In this document: piece by piece, positions 50,754 to 61,191 of the stretch
Position numbering within the stretch: position 1 is the stretch's first letter
Layout: each line of letters starts with the position of its first letter
Origin: Oscillatoriales cyanobacterium
GTDB taxonomy: Bacteria > Cyanobacteriota > Cyanobacteriia > Cyanobacteriales > Laspinemataceae
Reading direction: 5' to 3'
DNA: 64,000 bases
Assembly: GCA_011390955.1 (NCBI GenBank)
Contig: JAABRM010000020.1
Span: 44,257-108,256 of the forward strand
The notes under the pieces: model-generated
Told to the model about the DNA's origin: nothing
The model's database searches: none
Seen by the model: the letters and a program-made list of their open reading frames with translations, nothing else
Program-made: the position numbers and the translations under genes

Positions 50754-53700
50754 ATGACAATTACCGATAACTTTATTAAAAGTTACAGCGATCGCACCTA
50801 CAAGCACACAACAATGGTGCGGCATAAAGGCACAGTCGTTGCCTTAGCAATGGATGACCAACGGCGGATTTACTACTCCGTCCTGGGGTTAGACAATACG
50901 GAGAAAGGGAAAAGTCCTCTTGATGTTCACTATTGGCTAGAAAATCCGAAACCCTTAAATTTCTGCCATGAAATTGTGCAGGTGGGTTATGGCATTGTCG
51001 ATCCCACCGCCATGCCAATTGTCAAAAAAGGCAGTCGCGCTGAAGCGGAACCCGGCACTCTGCGACCGGAAGAAATCGATCCGTTTTTATCTACTACCGC
51101 TCGTTTCACCGCCGATGCCCCATTTCAAGCGCTTTCTGATGGTAAATATATCTATATTTTCCGTCAGTCTATTGACAGCAACCATCCGGATATGGTCTAT
51201 GCCCGTAAGCGTGATGGTAGCCCCGTTTTAGACCAAGATGGCAATAAAGTGCCGGTGGTGAACGAGACTTTGTTGGTCGATCGCTTTGTCTTGGCAGGGA
51301 CGCAACTTCAGCCGAAAATGGAAGTGCGTTACAAGCGCAGTCGCAACAAGTATCGCGGTCAAAGCAACAAGGACAGTTTGGGGGCACAGGATATGGAGAA
51401 GAAACCCTTCTTCGAGCCTACCCAGGAATTGGACTTTGTGCGAAATTTGCGTGATGGGCGTTTTAGCGTCTTGTTGCTGCCAACGCAGGTGGCGGGAATT
51501 CAGCGCTGGCAACTGTTTACCCACAATAGCAAGACCGATCGCATTGAGTCGTTTAATGTGGAGCGATCGGACGATGGGTTGTTTAATACCAAGGGGACGC
51601 AGTTCTACACCAGTCCCGACCCAGAATACCAGAAGTCGGTGTTTGAGCGGCAACCGGGAACTTGTCCGTTTACGGGACAAGAGTTAATTCCCATTGTTAC
51701 TAAGTCTGGTTATGCTGAGTCAGCGTTAGAGTTTGATGGGCAAAGTTATATTACTTGTGGCTCCAATATTAACCTGGCCGATCGGAGTTTTACGGTGGAA
51801 TTTTGGGCGAAACGAGGCACAATCGATCGGCAACAGTGTATTGTTGGACAAGGTAAATCAGTCAATAACAATGCCTTGTTAATTGGGTTTCGCGCAAATA
51901 ATAATTTCTTTATGGCATTTTGGGGGAATGCGATCGACACCACGAGCGCATATACAGACCAAAATTGGCATCATTGGGCTTGTAGCTACAATCATCAGAA
52001 TAAAACTCAAGAACTTTATTGTGATGGAGTTTTGGTTCAAACGAATACAACCAATTCCGATTGTTTAGCGACTGGAGAGCTATTATTAGGCTGTCGGTTT
52101 GATTTGAACGAGCGATTCTCTGGGACGATTGATGAAGTTCGGATCTGGAATCGTAGCCGATCGCACGATGAAATTAAAGCGGATCTGAACTACCGCTTAG
52201 AAGGAAACGAACCGGGATTAGTTGCCTACTGGCAGTTTGATGAAGCTGCGGGGCTTATGGTGGGCGATCGCACTGACAATGCTAACCACGGCAAAATTTC
52301 TGGTAATCCCCAATGGGTGAAATCTGATGCACCGATTGGCGATCGCTCCGGCATTGGTCGCCACAGTGTTAAATTTGCGGGACGTACCATTGAATCGGGT
52401 CTTTCGGCAATTTTATATTACCAGCAAGAAAATGCCGCAACCGGCTATGACCAACAGGAAAAACCGATTAAGAAAAATGCCCGGGTGATGCTGGCAGTGG
52501 CCACGGGAGAAGAACAGAATTCCACCGAAAAACACCTGATGGGGGTTCTGGATTTAGCGGTTTCGCGAGAAGGAAAACTGGGACAAATTCCCGATAATAT
52601 CACCTTGCCTCTGCTATCAAAAGCGGGAATTCAAGGTGTCTCCAACAATGAATCTTTGGAGCAAATTAGCAACACTGAGAAAACTATCCAGCAGCTTCAA
52701 GGGGATATTAAACAACTAGAAGGCAGTATTCAAAATATCACCGAAAATCTCCCAGGAATCGATCTCAAAATTGGCCAATTAGACCAACAAATCAAAAACC
52801 TTCAGCAAGAAATCAGCAAAACCCAAAACCTGACTTATAATGTGACAACTTATACCGGGGATGTATCCGGTGCGGGAACAGATGCGAATGTTTATGTCAC
52901 TCTAAAAGGCAGCTTAAAAGATAGTCGAGAATTTGAAATAGACAACTCGTCAAATAATTTTGAGCGCGGTCAGTGGGATGGTTTTGGTCCGTTCGATCTG
53001 GGTGAGATTGGTTCTCTCCGACAAATTCGGATTCGCCATGATAATTCCGGATCTGGACCGGGCTGGTATTTAGGGAAAGTGCTGATCGATATCTATCAAG
53101 GATCGACTCGCTTAGAACAGATGGAATTTCGCTGTATGCGATGGTTGGCCACCGATGAAGACGATCGCCAAATCGATCGCACTTTATCGCCGGTCAGTTC
53201 CAGTTCTTTGCGCGATCGCATTCAAATCCAGAACGACATTAACCAAAAGTCGAGCGAACAAAACAATTTAAGGAATCAAAAGACTGAACTTTCCTCACTC
53301 AAAGATCGACAAGCACTGAGCCAAGTTAACAAACAAAAGGAACTGAGCGAACAACAAAAACTCCTGATGGTACTGAAAGCCCAACAGGGAAATGCAGTTC
53401 CCATGCCCATGTCCATCTTACACATCGACCCGTTAGGTCTAACTTTGTCTGGCGGTTTGTTGGGCTTTGCTTATACCAAAGATACCCCCCAACTTTTTGA
53501 TAGTGCCACGGGTCAATTGTCACTCTATTTTCGGGGAGTCGATGACCAATTTTTTGCCGCTTATTACGACACACATACCCAAAAATCCCAATCTCTCTTA
53601 CCGGCAGACGCGGGAAATTTAACCTTTGTGGCGCGATCGGCAGCACCAGAAATCGACGAAACGACCATTACCGTCAGTGATGGGACAACTCCAGATAATT

Positions 53701-56700
53701 GCACGGTGAAAATCCAGAATTCGGCGATCAATTTAACCGAAACCTGGAACGATGTACCGCGAGAAGTTGAGCAATTTACCAATGTGATTAATGGCATTGC
53801 CAGCGAGAAAGTCTTTATTGGTAGTCTGGGGAAAGATGTGTTTGGCATTGTCACCAGTCTGACAGTAGAAAAGCCCATCAAATATGCCTTGAAACCGCAT
53901 GATATTTTGTTAATTGGTGATACTCAGGTGCAAGTATCTGGGGCAGTCGATCGCAGTTCCACAGAAATCGCGATCGCCAGTGCCACCATAGAAACCGCCA
54001 TCAACACATCGGTTTATCTGCTGCCATACAACTACGCGGTCAAAGCCAGCACCAATAAACTCACCGCTAGTTTGGCTTATGGCTCATTGCAGTTCTTCGC
54101 CTTCCCTGGCAATGCTCAAGGCAAGGTGAAAAACGGCACCGCCACCAACAGTGGGGCAACGGTCTCTTGTCAGTGGGTTCCCCAATCACCGGGTAAAGCC
54201 CTCGCGTTTGATGGTCAAAATGATTTTGTGGGTTTAGCCAAGTCTTTAGCCAAGTCTAATGTGGCTGCCCCTAAATCCATTGTCAATATTTCCGCCCTTC
54301 AGTTAAATGGATCGAGTGATTATGTTTCCATCGCGATCGCTGAACCTGTAACAGAAATTACCCATGAATTGTGGTTTAAAACCACCAAAGATAATGTGGG
54401 GTTGTTTTCGATTACCGCTGATGATGGAGGACACGATCGCCATATTTATTTAAAAAATGGCAATATTTATACCCGGATTTGGAGCGATGAAACCATTGGC
54501 ACCACAGGATTAAATCTTGCTGATGGACAATGGCATCATGTCGCCCATGCGATCGGCGGTTCCATTGGCGGACAACAAATCTATGTTGATGGACTCTTGA
54601 TGAAGTCGGGGACAAAATCTGCCTCGAATTTTAACTGGAATACCAAAGTACGAGTGGGTTTTTCTGCCGATGCAACTTCTAACTATTTAGAAGGCCAAAT
54701 TGCCGAAGTTCGGATCTGGAATCGTACCCGAACCCAGTCAGAAATCCAAGCTAATATGAATCAGCCACTTCAAGGCAACGAGTCTGGCTTAATCGGATAT
54801 TGGCGCTTTGAAGCCGGAATAGCCAAAGATTACTCAGGCAATGGCCTTGATGCGACTTATATTGGCAATCCACAACTGGTTGATTCTTCCCCCTTAAAAC
54901 TTTCAGGGTCTACTGACTCAACTTCCATATCCGCCTTACAATTTAATGGGGTGGGAGATAAAGTCGATATCCCTTACAAACCTGAGTTAAATCCCAAAGA
55001 ATTTACTGTTGAATTTTGGGCAAAATTAACCGGAGGATCGGGACATCGCGCACCGTTGACCAGTCGCGATGACTATCCGCAGCGAGGATATCTATTCTAT
55101 GCTACCCCTGAAAATAAATGGGAATTTTGGGTGGGAGTAGGAAGTGGTTGGAATACTATGGCTGCCAGTTCTGGTGTCGCTCTGAATACCTGGACTCACC
55201 TGGCCGCAACTCTTCAAGGAAATGACCTTAAGTTATACGTTAATGGCAAACTTGAAGCACAGAAAACCATCAGCAGCTTTAGCCCGAACACCGCCCGTCC
55301 ATTACGCTTTGGTGCGGGAGTAACGGAAGGAAGCGGTGACTATTTCTTTAACGGTCAACTGGACGAAGTTCGTCTCTGGAACCGCGCCCGAACTCAGGAA
55401 GAAGTCTCAGCGCCGATGAATCAGCGGCTCAAAGGTAACGAGTCTGGTTTGGTCGGATACTGGCGCTTTGAAGCCGGAATTGCCAAAGATTACTCTGGCA
55501 ATGGCCATAATGGGACTTATATTGGCAATCCACAATTGGTGGCTCCTGCTCCCTTACAACTTCCACCGGCTCCCGTTGATGAGACAGAAACCCTAGACTT
55601 TACCAATCAGTTGGCCAAGTTAGCGGCTGATGGGGATTTGACCCTAGAAACTTGGGTCAACCCCAGTGCTGTCACCAATGCCACACGGCTGATTCATCAT
55701 CACTCCCCGAACTCCAAATATACTTTGGGGCTGCAACCTCACGCAGAAGGTTATACCTGCTTTATGGGAGTGGGCAGCCAATTTAAACAAAGCCAAGAGG
55801 TGCTCAAATTAGGGCAGTGGGAGCATTTGGCGCTGGTTTACGGACAGTCCTACGCTTTGCAGTTTAATGGCAGTGCCTATTTAAGCTGCGATCATAGCCC
55901 CACCTTGGATCTGACTCAAGATTTAACCATTGAGGTATTCTTACAGGTGGATGACCTGAACCAACCACGGGGGATTTTGACCAAGGGTCAACTGGATGAT
56001 GGAAGCGATCGGTATGTTCCCTATTCCCTTTATGTGGATACCGATGGCAAAATTGCTTTTGCTTTTGAAGATAAAGATGGGAACGATCGCATTTACAAGT
56101 CCACCGCGTCTATCACCCCAGGGCAATTTTACAAAATTGCCGTGACTCGTTTAAATCAAACGGAAACCAAAAATGAGGGAACCCAAGAGAAGCCCAATGT
56201 CAAAGTCAATCAATGGGCTGATATTCGTTTCTACATTAACCAACAAGAAGCCGGTTATGTCGCTTACGATGGCAAAGACCCTGGTGGCAGCGATCGCCCC
56301 CTAGAACTGGGTAAAACCTACAAAGGTTCCCAGGAACACTACTTTAAAGGCATCCTCAGCGAAGTCCGTCTTTATAATACGGCGCTGAAACCGGAAAACT
56401 TGGGCAGCAAGATCCAAGGCAAAGAAGAAGGATTAATCTCCTGGTGGCGGTTGGAAGAGAACGAAGGTAACATTGCCTACGACGCCAAGAGCACCAATAA
56501 TGCCACAATTAAAGGGGCGAAGTGGGTGAAAAACCCCGACCCGAAAGCCTCTGCTTTGATGTTCTATTGCAACGGATCGACTGTAGAACTTCAAGATATG
56601 CCTCAACCACCTGCTTGGGGAGAGGAACAATTCACCCTCGGTGGCATCAGCAATGGCGGTTTGCTAGAATGCTTCGCTGGCACCCTCGAAGAAGTGCGGA

Positions 56701-58823
56701 TTTGGAAAGTTGCCCGCACCCAAGAGCAGATTCAGGATAACTTGTTTACCCGACTGAAGGGGGAAAAAGAATACCTGATTGCCAACTATACTTTTGACTT
56801 TGACAGTGAATTGGACAGCGAAAGCCAACTGAAAGACCATTCCCTGTTGGGCAACCATCTGACCCTGGGAAGTGGCGACAGTCAGCCCACAGCGGTGATT
56901 TCTACCGCGCCGATCGGCGATGATATTGCCCAGGTGCGATCGGCTTTAGGCGGAGTTAAAACCCAATTCCACGATGCCATCCACAGTCGCCCTACGGTGC
57001 AAGAGTATGGCGATATGCAATACGACGCCGATGGCAACCTGATTGGGGTTCACAAGCGCTGCTATGGCTACATCAAAAATGGTCAATGGAATCTGCTGAC
57101 TGGCTACAAAGTCGGTAATCTGGTGACAGAATGGGTGGGACAAGTGCAGGCGAACCCGCAGATTATTGGCTACATCGAAGGTGCGCCCCCGGTTCCCAGC
57201 GAAAACCTCACCAGCACTAGCTTGAAGTTGGGCGAGTTTGAGGACTACAACGGCTGTAGCGCGGTGGAGTTGCAAGAAGCCGATAGTGTCAACTATATTT
57301 ATGCTTCTTCTAAAGAGTCAGGCTTTGATACGGCGATCGATCTCACCGTGCAAGCCGGTATCAAATCTAAAACCCTTGCGGGGGTTGGCGTTGTACAGGA
57401 AGTGTCTGATGTCAATCTGCTCGTTGGCGGTAAGACCACTTTGGAATATTCCAGCAGCAGCCTCAGTGAGTCAACTGTCAGCTATGGCCGCAATACTACC
57501 AAAACTAGCCGCTTAGAGTTGCGGGGTACTTGGGAAAAAGCGGGAACCGAAATAAATCCGGCTGTGGGGCGGCGGTTTATCCCCGCCAACAAGGGGTTTG
57601 CCTTAGTCCAGTCGGATACGATGGATGTGTTTGCCCTGCGTCTGGCTCACAACAATGCCCTGGTTTCCTACCGGATGCAGCCAAATCCTGATATTCCTAA
57701 AGACTGGAATATTATTACCTTCCCTCTGAATCAGACCTATACCAAACAGGGAACCCTGGATGGCAAAGTGGGTGCGAAGCCCGATGGCAGCGTTCAATGT
57801 GACCCGGATTATCCCAACGCTACCACCTACGGTCAGTACAGTTACTTTAAGCCCATTGAAGCCTATTCTTTGAAAAAGCGGATCGATCGCGAACAGCAGG
57901 AGTTAGAAACTTATTACCAGCAGTATGAAACTGCCGCAGAAGCGGCTCAAGAATTGGCTGGTAGCGACGTTCCGAAGCAACTATCCTCTCGCAACCTGGT
58001 CAATACCTACGTTTGGACAGCGGATGGTGGCTTTTTCTCCGAATCCACCGAGGTGATGGAGTCGGTTCAAGAATCGACCACGGGTTCTTATTCCTTCCAG
58101 GGAATGGGCGGCCTTGCTCTAGACACGAACATTGCGGCGTTCGGAGGAATGATCCATGTTGAGATGGATGCGCTGTTTGGCGGTCATGTCGAGACAGTCA
58201 AGACCAAGGGCAAAGAAACCGAAAAATCTTTTGGCTTGACGGTGGAGGTAGCTGTAGACAGCGATCTTCAACTGTATGTCAATACTGATGCCGAACGGGA
58301 GAAGTATGCCGGTCGCATTAACGAAGGTGGTGGGGCTTACGATCGGCAAGGCAATCCGGTTTTACGTCCCGGTAAAGTGGATGCCTACCGCTTTATGTCC
58401 TTCTATCTTGAACCCACGAAAAACAATTTCGAGGACTTCTTTAATAAGGTGGTAGACCCTATGTGGTTAGAACAAAGCGATGCACCGAATGCGGTGGCTT
58501 TGCGTCAAGCCAATCAAGGAGATCAGAAGCCCAAATGCTGGCGGATTATGCACCGAGTGACTTATGTCAGTCGGATTTTACCGGAGATTTCCGCAGAAAA
58601 TGCTCCACCGATGGAAAAAGCCATGAAGGCGGCTAATGTTGAGAGTAACTACGAGTTGATTAAGAAACTCGAACCGTTTGTGAAGAATAAGACTCAGGAT
58701 TATGCCATCTTTGCTGATGCGGTGCGTAAGACTCTGAAGCTTTATCTGCCAGAGTTGCAACCTCACGAAGAGGATATTATCAAGTACGCAGGGTTGTATT
58801 TTGGCGTTGAGGAGGAATTGTAA
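50754..58823 (+). CDS. Giant multidomain protein with LamG-like lectin domains and a PLAT domain
   Basis: A 2,689-residue protein without a signal peptide or membrane helix. An N-terminal domain (1-315) has a beta-propeller-like DGKYIYIFRQSI. LamG/ConA-like domains lie at about 320-525, 1180-1376, 1391-1599 and 1705-1930, with a half domain near 1610-1700 and another near 1935-2050; each ends EVRIWNR-type, GYWRF-type, then NGxxxGNPQ. Two coiled coils (about 635-697, 816-879) flank a PLAT/LH2-like domain (698-790, GDVSGAGTDANVYVTLKG). The C-terminal 630 residues (from about 2060, with IIGYIEGAPPVPSENLT) are unassigned; GGLALDTNIAAFGGMIHVEM there could be an amphipathic beta hairpin. A carbohydrate- or lipid-binding surface or toxin-like role is inference. 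Confidence 0.85.
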   Translation: MTITDNFIKSYSDRTYKHTTMVRHKGTVVALAMDDQRRIYYSVLGLDNTEKGKSPLDVHYWLENPKPLNFCHEIVQVGYGIVDPTAMPIVKKGSRAEAEPGTLRPEEIDPFLSTTARFTADAPFQALSDGKYIYIFRQSIDSNHPDMVYARKRDGSPVLDQDGNKVPVVNETLLVDRFVLAGTQLQPKMEVRYKRSRNKYRGQSNKDSLGAQDMEKKPFFEPTQELDFVRNLRDGRFSVLLLPTQVAGIQRWQLFTHNSKTDRIESFNVERSDDGLFNTKGTQFYTSPDPEYQKSVFERQPGTCPFTGQELIPIVTKSGYAESALEFDGQSYITCGSNINLADRSFTVEFWAKRGTIDRQQCIVGQGKSVNNNALLIGFRANNNFFMAFWGNAIDTTSAYTDQNWHHWACSYNHQNKTQELYCDGVLVQTNTTNSDCLATGELLLGCRFDLNERFSGTIDEVRIWNRSRSHDEIKADLNYRLEGNEPGLVAYWQFDEAAGLMVGDRTDNANHGKISGNPQWVKSDAPIGDRSGIGRHSVKFAGRTIESGLSAILYYQQENAATGYDQQEKPIKKNARVMLAVATGEEQNSTEKHLMGVLDLAVSREGKLGQIPDNITLPLLSKAGIQGVSNNESLEQISNTEKTIQQLQGDIKQLEGSIQNITENLPGIDLKIGQLDQQIKNLQQEISKTQNLTYNVTTYTGDVSGAGTDANVYVTLKGSLKDSREFEIDNSSNNFERGQWDGFGPFDLGEIGSLRQIRIRHDNSGSGPGWYLGKVLIDIYQGSTRLEQMEFRCMRWLATDEDDRQIDRTLSPVSSSSLRDRIQIQNDINQKSSEQNNLRNQKTELSSLKDRQALSQVNKQKELSEQQKLLMVLKAQQGNAVPMPMSILHIDPLGLTLSGGLLGFAYTKDTPQLFDSATGQLSLYFRGVDDQFFAAYYDTHTQKSQSLLPADAGNLTFVARSAAPEIDETTITVSDGTTPDNCTVKIQNSAINLTETWNDVPREVEQFTNVINGIASEKVFIGSLGKDVFGIVTSLTVEKPIKYALKPHDILLIGDTQVQVSGAVDRSSTEIAIASATIETAINTSVYLLPYNYAVKASTNKLTASLAYGSLQFFAFPGNAQGKVKNGTATNSGATVSCQWVPQSPGKALAFDGQNDFVGLAKSLAKSNVAAPKSIVNISALQLNGSSDYVSIAIAEPVTEITHELWFKTTKDNVGLFSITADDGGHDRHIYLKNGNIYTRIWSDETIGTTGLNLADGQWHHVAHAIGGSIGGQQIYVDGLLMKSGTKSASNFNWNTKVRVGFSADATSNYLEGQIAEVRIWNRTRTQSEIQANMNQPLQGNESGLIGYWRFEAGIAKDYSGNGLDATYIGNPQLVDSSPLKLSGSTDSTSISALQFNGVGDKVDIPYKPELNPKEFTVEFWAKLTGGSGHRAPLTSRDDYPQRGYLFYATPENKWEFWVGVGSGWNTMAASSGVALNTWTHLAATLQGNDLKLYVNGKLEAQKTISSFSPNTARPLRFGAGVTEGSGDYFFNGQLDEVRLWNRARTQEEVSAPMNQRLKGNESGLVGYWRFEAGIAKDYSGNGHNGTYIGNPQLVAPAPLQLPPAPVDETETLDFTNQLAKLAADGDLTLETWVNPSAVTNATRLIHHHSPNSKYTLGLQPHAEGYTCFMGVGSQFKQSQEVLKLGQWEHLALVYGQSYALQFNGSAYLSCDHSPTLDLTQDLTIEVFLQVDDLNQPRGILTKGQLDDGSDRYVPYSLYVDTDGKIAFAFEDKDGNDRIYKSTASITPGQFYKIAVTRLNQTETKNEGTQEKPNVKVNQWADIRFYINQQEAGYVAYDGKDPGGSDRPLELGKTYKGSQEHYFKGILSEVRLYNTALKPENLGSKIQGKEEGLISWWRLEENEGNIAYDAKSTNNATIKGAKWVKNPDPKASALMFYCNGSTVELQDMPQPPAWGEEQFTLGGISNGGLLECFAGTLEEVRIWKVARTQEQIQDNLFTRLKGEKEYLIANYTFDFDSELDSESQLKDHSLLGNHLTLGSGDSQPTAVISTAPIGDDIAQVRSALGGVKTQFHDAIHSRPTVQEYGDMQYDADGNLIGVHKRCYGYIKNGQWNLLTGYKVGNLVTEWVGQVQANPQIIGYIEGAPPVPSENLTSTSLKLGEFEDYNGCSAVELQEADSVNYIYASSKESGFDTAIDLTVQAGIKSKTLAGVGVVQEVSDVNLLVGGKTTLEYSSSSLSESTVSYGRNTTKTSRLELRGTWEKAGTEINPAVGRRFIPANKGFALVQSDTMDVFALRLAHNNALVSYRMQPNPDIPKDWNIITFPLNQTYTKQGTLDGKVGAKPDGSVQCDPDYPNATTYGQYSYFKPIEAYSLKKRIDREQQELETYYQQYETAAEAAQELAGSDVPKQLSSRNLVNTYVWTADGGFFSESTEVMESVQESTTGSYSFQGMGGLALDTNIAAFGGMIHVEMDALFGGHVETVKTKGKETEKSFGLTVEVAVDSDLQLYVNTDAEREKYAGRINEGGGAYDRQGNPVLRPGKVDAYRFMSFYLEPTKNNFEDFFNKVVDPMWLEQSDAPNAVALRQANQGDQKPKCWRIMHRVTYVSRILPEISAENAPPMEKAMKAANVESNYELIKKLEPFVKNKTQDYAIFADAVRKTLKLYLPELQPHEEDIIKYAGLYFGVEEEL

Positions 58824-58828
58824 AGTGG

Positions 58829-58856
58829 TAGAGTGGGCAAAATTTTGCCCACTCTA
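58829..58856 (+). terminator. Palindromic hairpin after the giant gene
   Basis: TAGAGTGGGCAAAA and TTTTGCCCACTCTA are perfectly complementary, six bases after the stop codon; a member of the TAGGGTGGGCA repeat family in a terminator position. Confidence 0.6.
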
Positions 58857-58943
58857 GGATTTAAGTGCGATCGCGAAATCAAGGTGGGCAAATCGATATC
58901 ATGCTTGAAAAAATGGTCATATCCAATGATTTTGCCCACCCTA

Positions 58944-60692
58944 CTAAAATAAAGCGGTAATTTTGTCTCGATAAGTTTGCCAAGCGGTGACTGCTTCGGG
59001 GTCGGAAGTTTGTCCTCGGTGTAATAAAATTACTCCATCGGTAAAGCGAATGATGCCATAAAGTCCACTATTGTGGATATTGTCAATGACTGAAATCATG
59101 TCTTTTAATAATGCCCGGTCATGTTTGAATGCAGGCTGATATTGTTCCAGTTGCCATAAGTCCGCGATCGCATATTCTGTTTGCACCACTTCGCGGCGAT
59201 CGTTGCGTAATTCTAGGGCGGGAAATCGAAGAATTTCTCGACGGCTTGACAAATGGGGCACAATATAAGTAGTGGCAGAAACACTGGCATCTGGGGGTAT
59301 TTCTGGCAAGAACGAATGAATCACCGCGCTATGTTGCCAGCGTTGGGGCAAGGACACATAAACCCAGGGATTAATTGAGTCAGGAATAATAAAAGATAAG
59401 GTGCGATTCGGGTTAGCAGTGAGACATAAAATAATCGATAAACTGAGGCAAATTGTCCAAAATCGCTGAATGGATACGGTGAATAATTGGGGACGATTTT
59501 TCAAAGAAGCGATCGCCCGTTCAAATACCCCTTTCACCACCGTAACCGGGGCAACCCACAGACTCATTTGGGTCAAGCCTCTCAGCAGCAAATCCCGCAT
59601 TGGGGCGGTTCGCAATTCTTGACGATTTGACCACCAAAGAATCATGCCGTAACAAATTCCCGGTACTACGGTCATGGCATACCGAATGTTAATTGATAAA
59701 GCGGTTTGCCCTTGTTGTAAGAAAATCGCAATTAAGGGAAAACCAGCGATCGCATAAGCTGCGGGGGCGGCTACAGGAATCAACCCAAACGGCAACCATT
59801 GCCCCAATAAATAAAGAATTTTACGGTCTATAGGAATCAGGAGTTTCCGCAATACTTTCCCCGGTTGGCTAATTAATGCCCACAATAAATCTAACGTGGT
59901 GGCTTGTTCTTTGGGTTCTTCCGACCCCAGCAAATGCCCAAATCTTTCCAGGGTAAATCGGCGAGAAACATCCTCAGAAAATAAGGGCATAATGATATTA
60001 GTCAACCCTAATATATAGAGAAAACTAAGCATAGAAACCCCTAATCCTAATTTGGGATAACGTTTACTTAGGGTCAAATAAATTCCCACCCCAAATAAGG
60101 AAACTCCGCCATCTTCCCGGACTGCTAACACACAAACTGCCATCAGACAAAATAATGGCCACCAGCGTTTTTCCATTGCCAGCAGCAGGGTAAACATAAA
60201 TAATGGCATTTGGCAGTTATCGGCAAAATTAGAAAGGGTCGGGCCAATAATTGCATTTGCACTATAAAAGCTGACCACAATCATTGCCGCGAGGGGGGGT
60301 TGCAGATATTTTCGGGCAAGTATATATAAGACTAAACCCGCTGCGGTGACTAAGGTTACTTGTAAGACTGTTAAAGTTATGGCATTAGGAAATAGGGCGT
60401 AAATCGGTAGCCAAATTAATAAGGCTGGGGTGAAATGTTGCCCTAGTCGGTGATAGGATACGTCGGGAAATTCGCCACTGTGAACTACATTTGTGGAGAG
60501 GGAGGAGGATAAAGAACTCTGAAAAAAGCGACCGTGAAGACTGTTCCAATAAACCTGATTAAAGATGCCTTGGTCAAAGGAGGCATAAAAGGTGTAGTAC
60601 CGATGCACTGTTAAAACCAAGGCGATCGAAAAAAATGTCATTGCGGCAGCGATCGCCAATCGAAACCACGGATTTTTTGGCCAAGACAACAT
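58944..60692 (-). CDS. DUF2079 membrane protein
   Basis: A 582-residue polytopic protein with about ten helices. The N-terminal FFSIALVLTVHRYYTFYASF, DQGIFNQVYWNSLHGRFF and YHRLGQHFTPALLIWLPIYA are the DUF2079 signature, a family related to GT-C-type membrane glycosyltransferases. The Asp in FDQGIFNQ and the His in YHRLGQH are in the positions expected for such a site, but no activity is known. The C-terminal 150 residues are a soluble extracytoplasmic domain (PDASVSATTYIVPHLSSRRE). It converges on the giant LamG gene. Confidence 0.87.
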   Translation of the reverse strand: MLSWPKNPWFRLAIAAAMTFFSIALVLTVHRYYTFYASFDQGIFNQVYWNSLHGRFFQSSLSSSLSTNVVHSGEFPDVSYHRLGQHFTPALLIWLPIYALFPNAITLTVLQVTLVTAAGLVLYILARKYLQPPLAAMIVVSFYSANAIIGPTLSNFADNCQMPLFMFTLLLAMEKRWWPLFCLMAVCVLAVREDGGVSLFGVGIYLTLSKRYPKLGLGVSMLSFLYILGLTNIIMPLFSEDVSRRFTLERFGHLLGSEEPKEQATTLDLLWALISQPGKVLRKLLIPIDRKILYLLGQWLPFGLIPVAAPAAYAIAGFPLIAIFLQQGQTALSINIRYAMTVVPGICYGMILWWSNRQELRTAPMRDLLLRGLTQMSLWVAPVTVVKGVFERAIASLKNRPQLFTVSIQRFWTICLSLSIILCLTANPNRTLSFIIPDSINPWVYVSLPQRWQHSAVIHSFLPEIPPDASVSATTYIVPHLSSRREILRFPALELRNDRREVVQTEYAIADLWQLEQYQPAFKHDRALLKDMISVIDNIHNSGLYGIIRFTDGVILLHRGQTSDPEAVTAWQTYRDKITALF

Positions 60693-60773
60693 GAGAAGTT
60701 CTTACCGGATAGAAATTACAAGAAATATTAAGCTATTTAAACATAACTTATGAATAAACCATCGGATTGGTTA

Positions 60774-60904
60774 TTTGTTGATTGTTATTTGTTATTTGTT
60801 ATTTGTTAAGCAGATATAATTACAGATAACCAACAACCAACAACAAACAACCAACAACAAACAACCAACAACAAACAACCAACAACAAACAACAAACAAC
60901 CAAC
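60774..60904. repeat. TTATTTG and AACAACCAAC microsatellites
   Basis: A short TTGTTATTTG tract (60774-60810) is followed by AACCAACAACAAACAACC repeats (60828-60904), mirroring tracts at 10.7, 36.7 and 45.9 kb. Confidence 0.88.
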
Positions 60905-61150
60905 TAGCAGAAAAAATTAACTATTAAACCAAGGTTTACCAATCGTAAATATTGTCTCATTTTTAAGCGATCGCCTCATATTCAATTTCTCAGTGTTTCG
61001 GGGGCTTTGGGGATGAATTCAATGAGTTTGAGAGATTTGAACCTCCCCGGCAAAAAATTGGCGCATCCCTCGGACTTGGCCAAGATGAAAAAATGATAAA
61101 AAACTTTGCAAATCTTGTCAAAAAAACTAATCTTCAGATCCGATAATTAG

Positions 61151-61159
61151 TGCTATAAT
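61151..61159 (+). promoter_or_regulatory. Extended -10 promoter of the phasin-like gene
   Basis: TGCTATAAT combines the TGn extension with a perfect TATAAT, about 33 bases upstream of the ATG at 61192; a -35 hexamer is not obvious, as expected for an extended -10. Confidence 0.55.
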
Positions 61160-61191
61160 CAAAAAAATTAATTATAGGAGACGCCACAACT

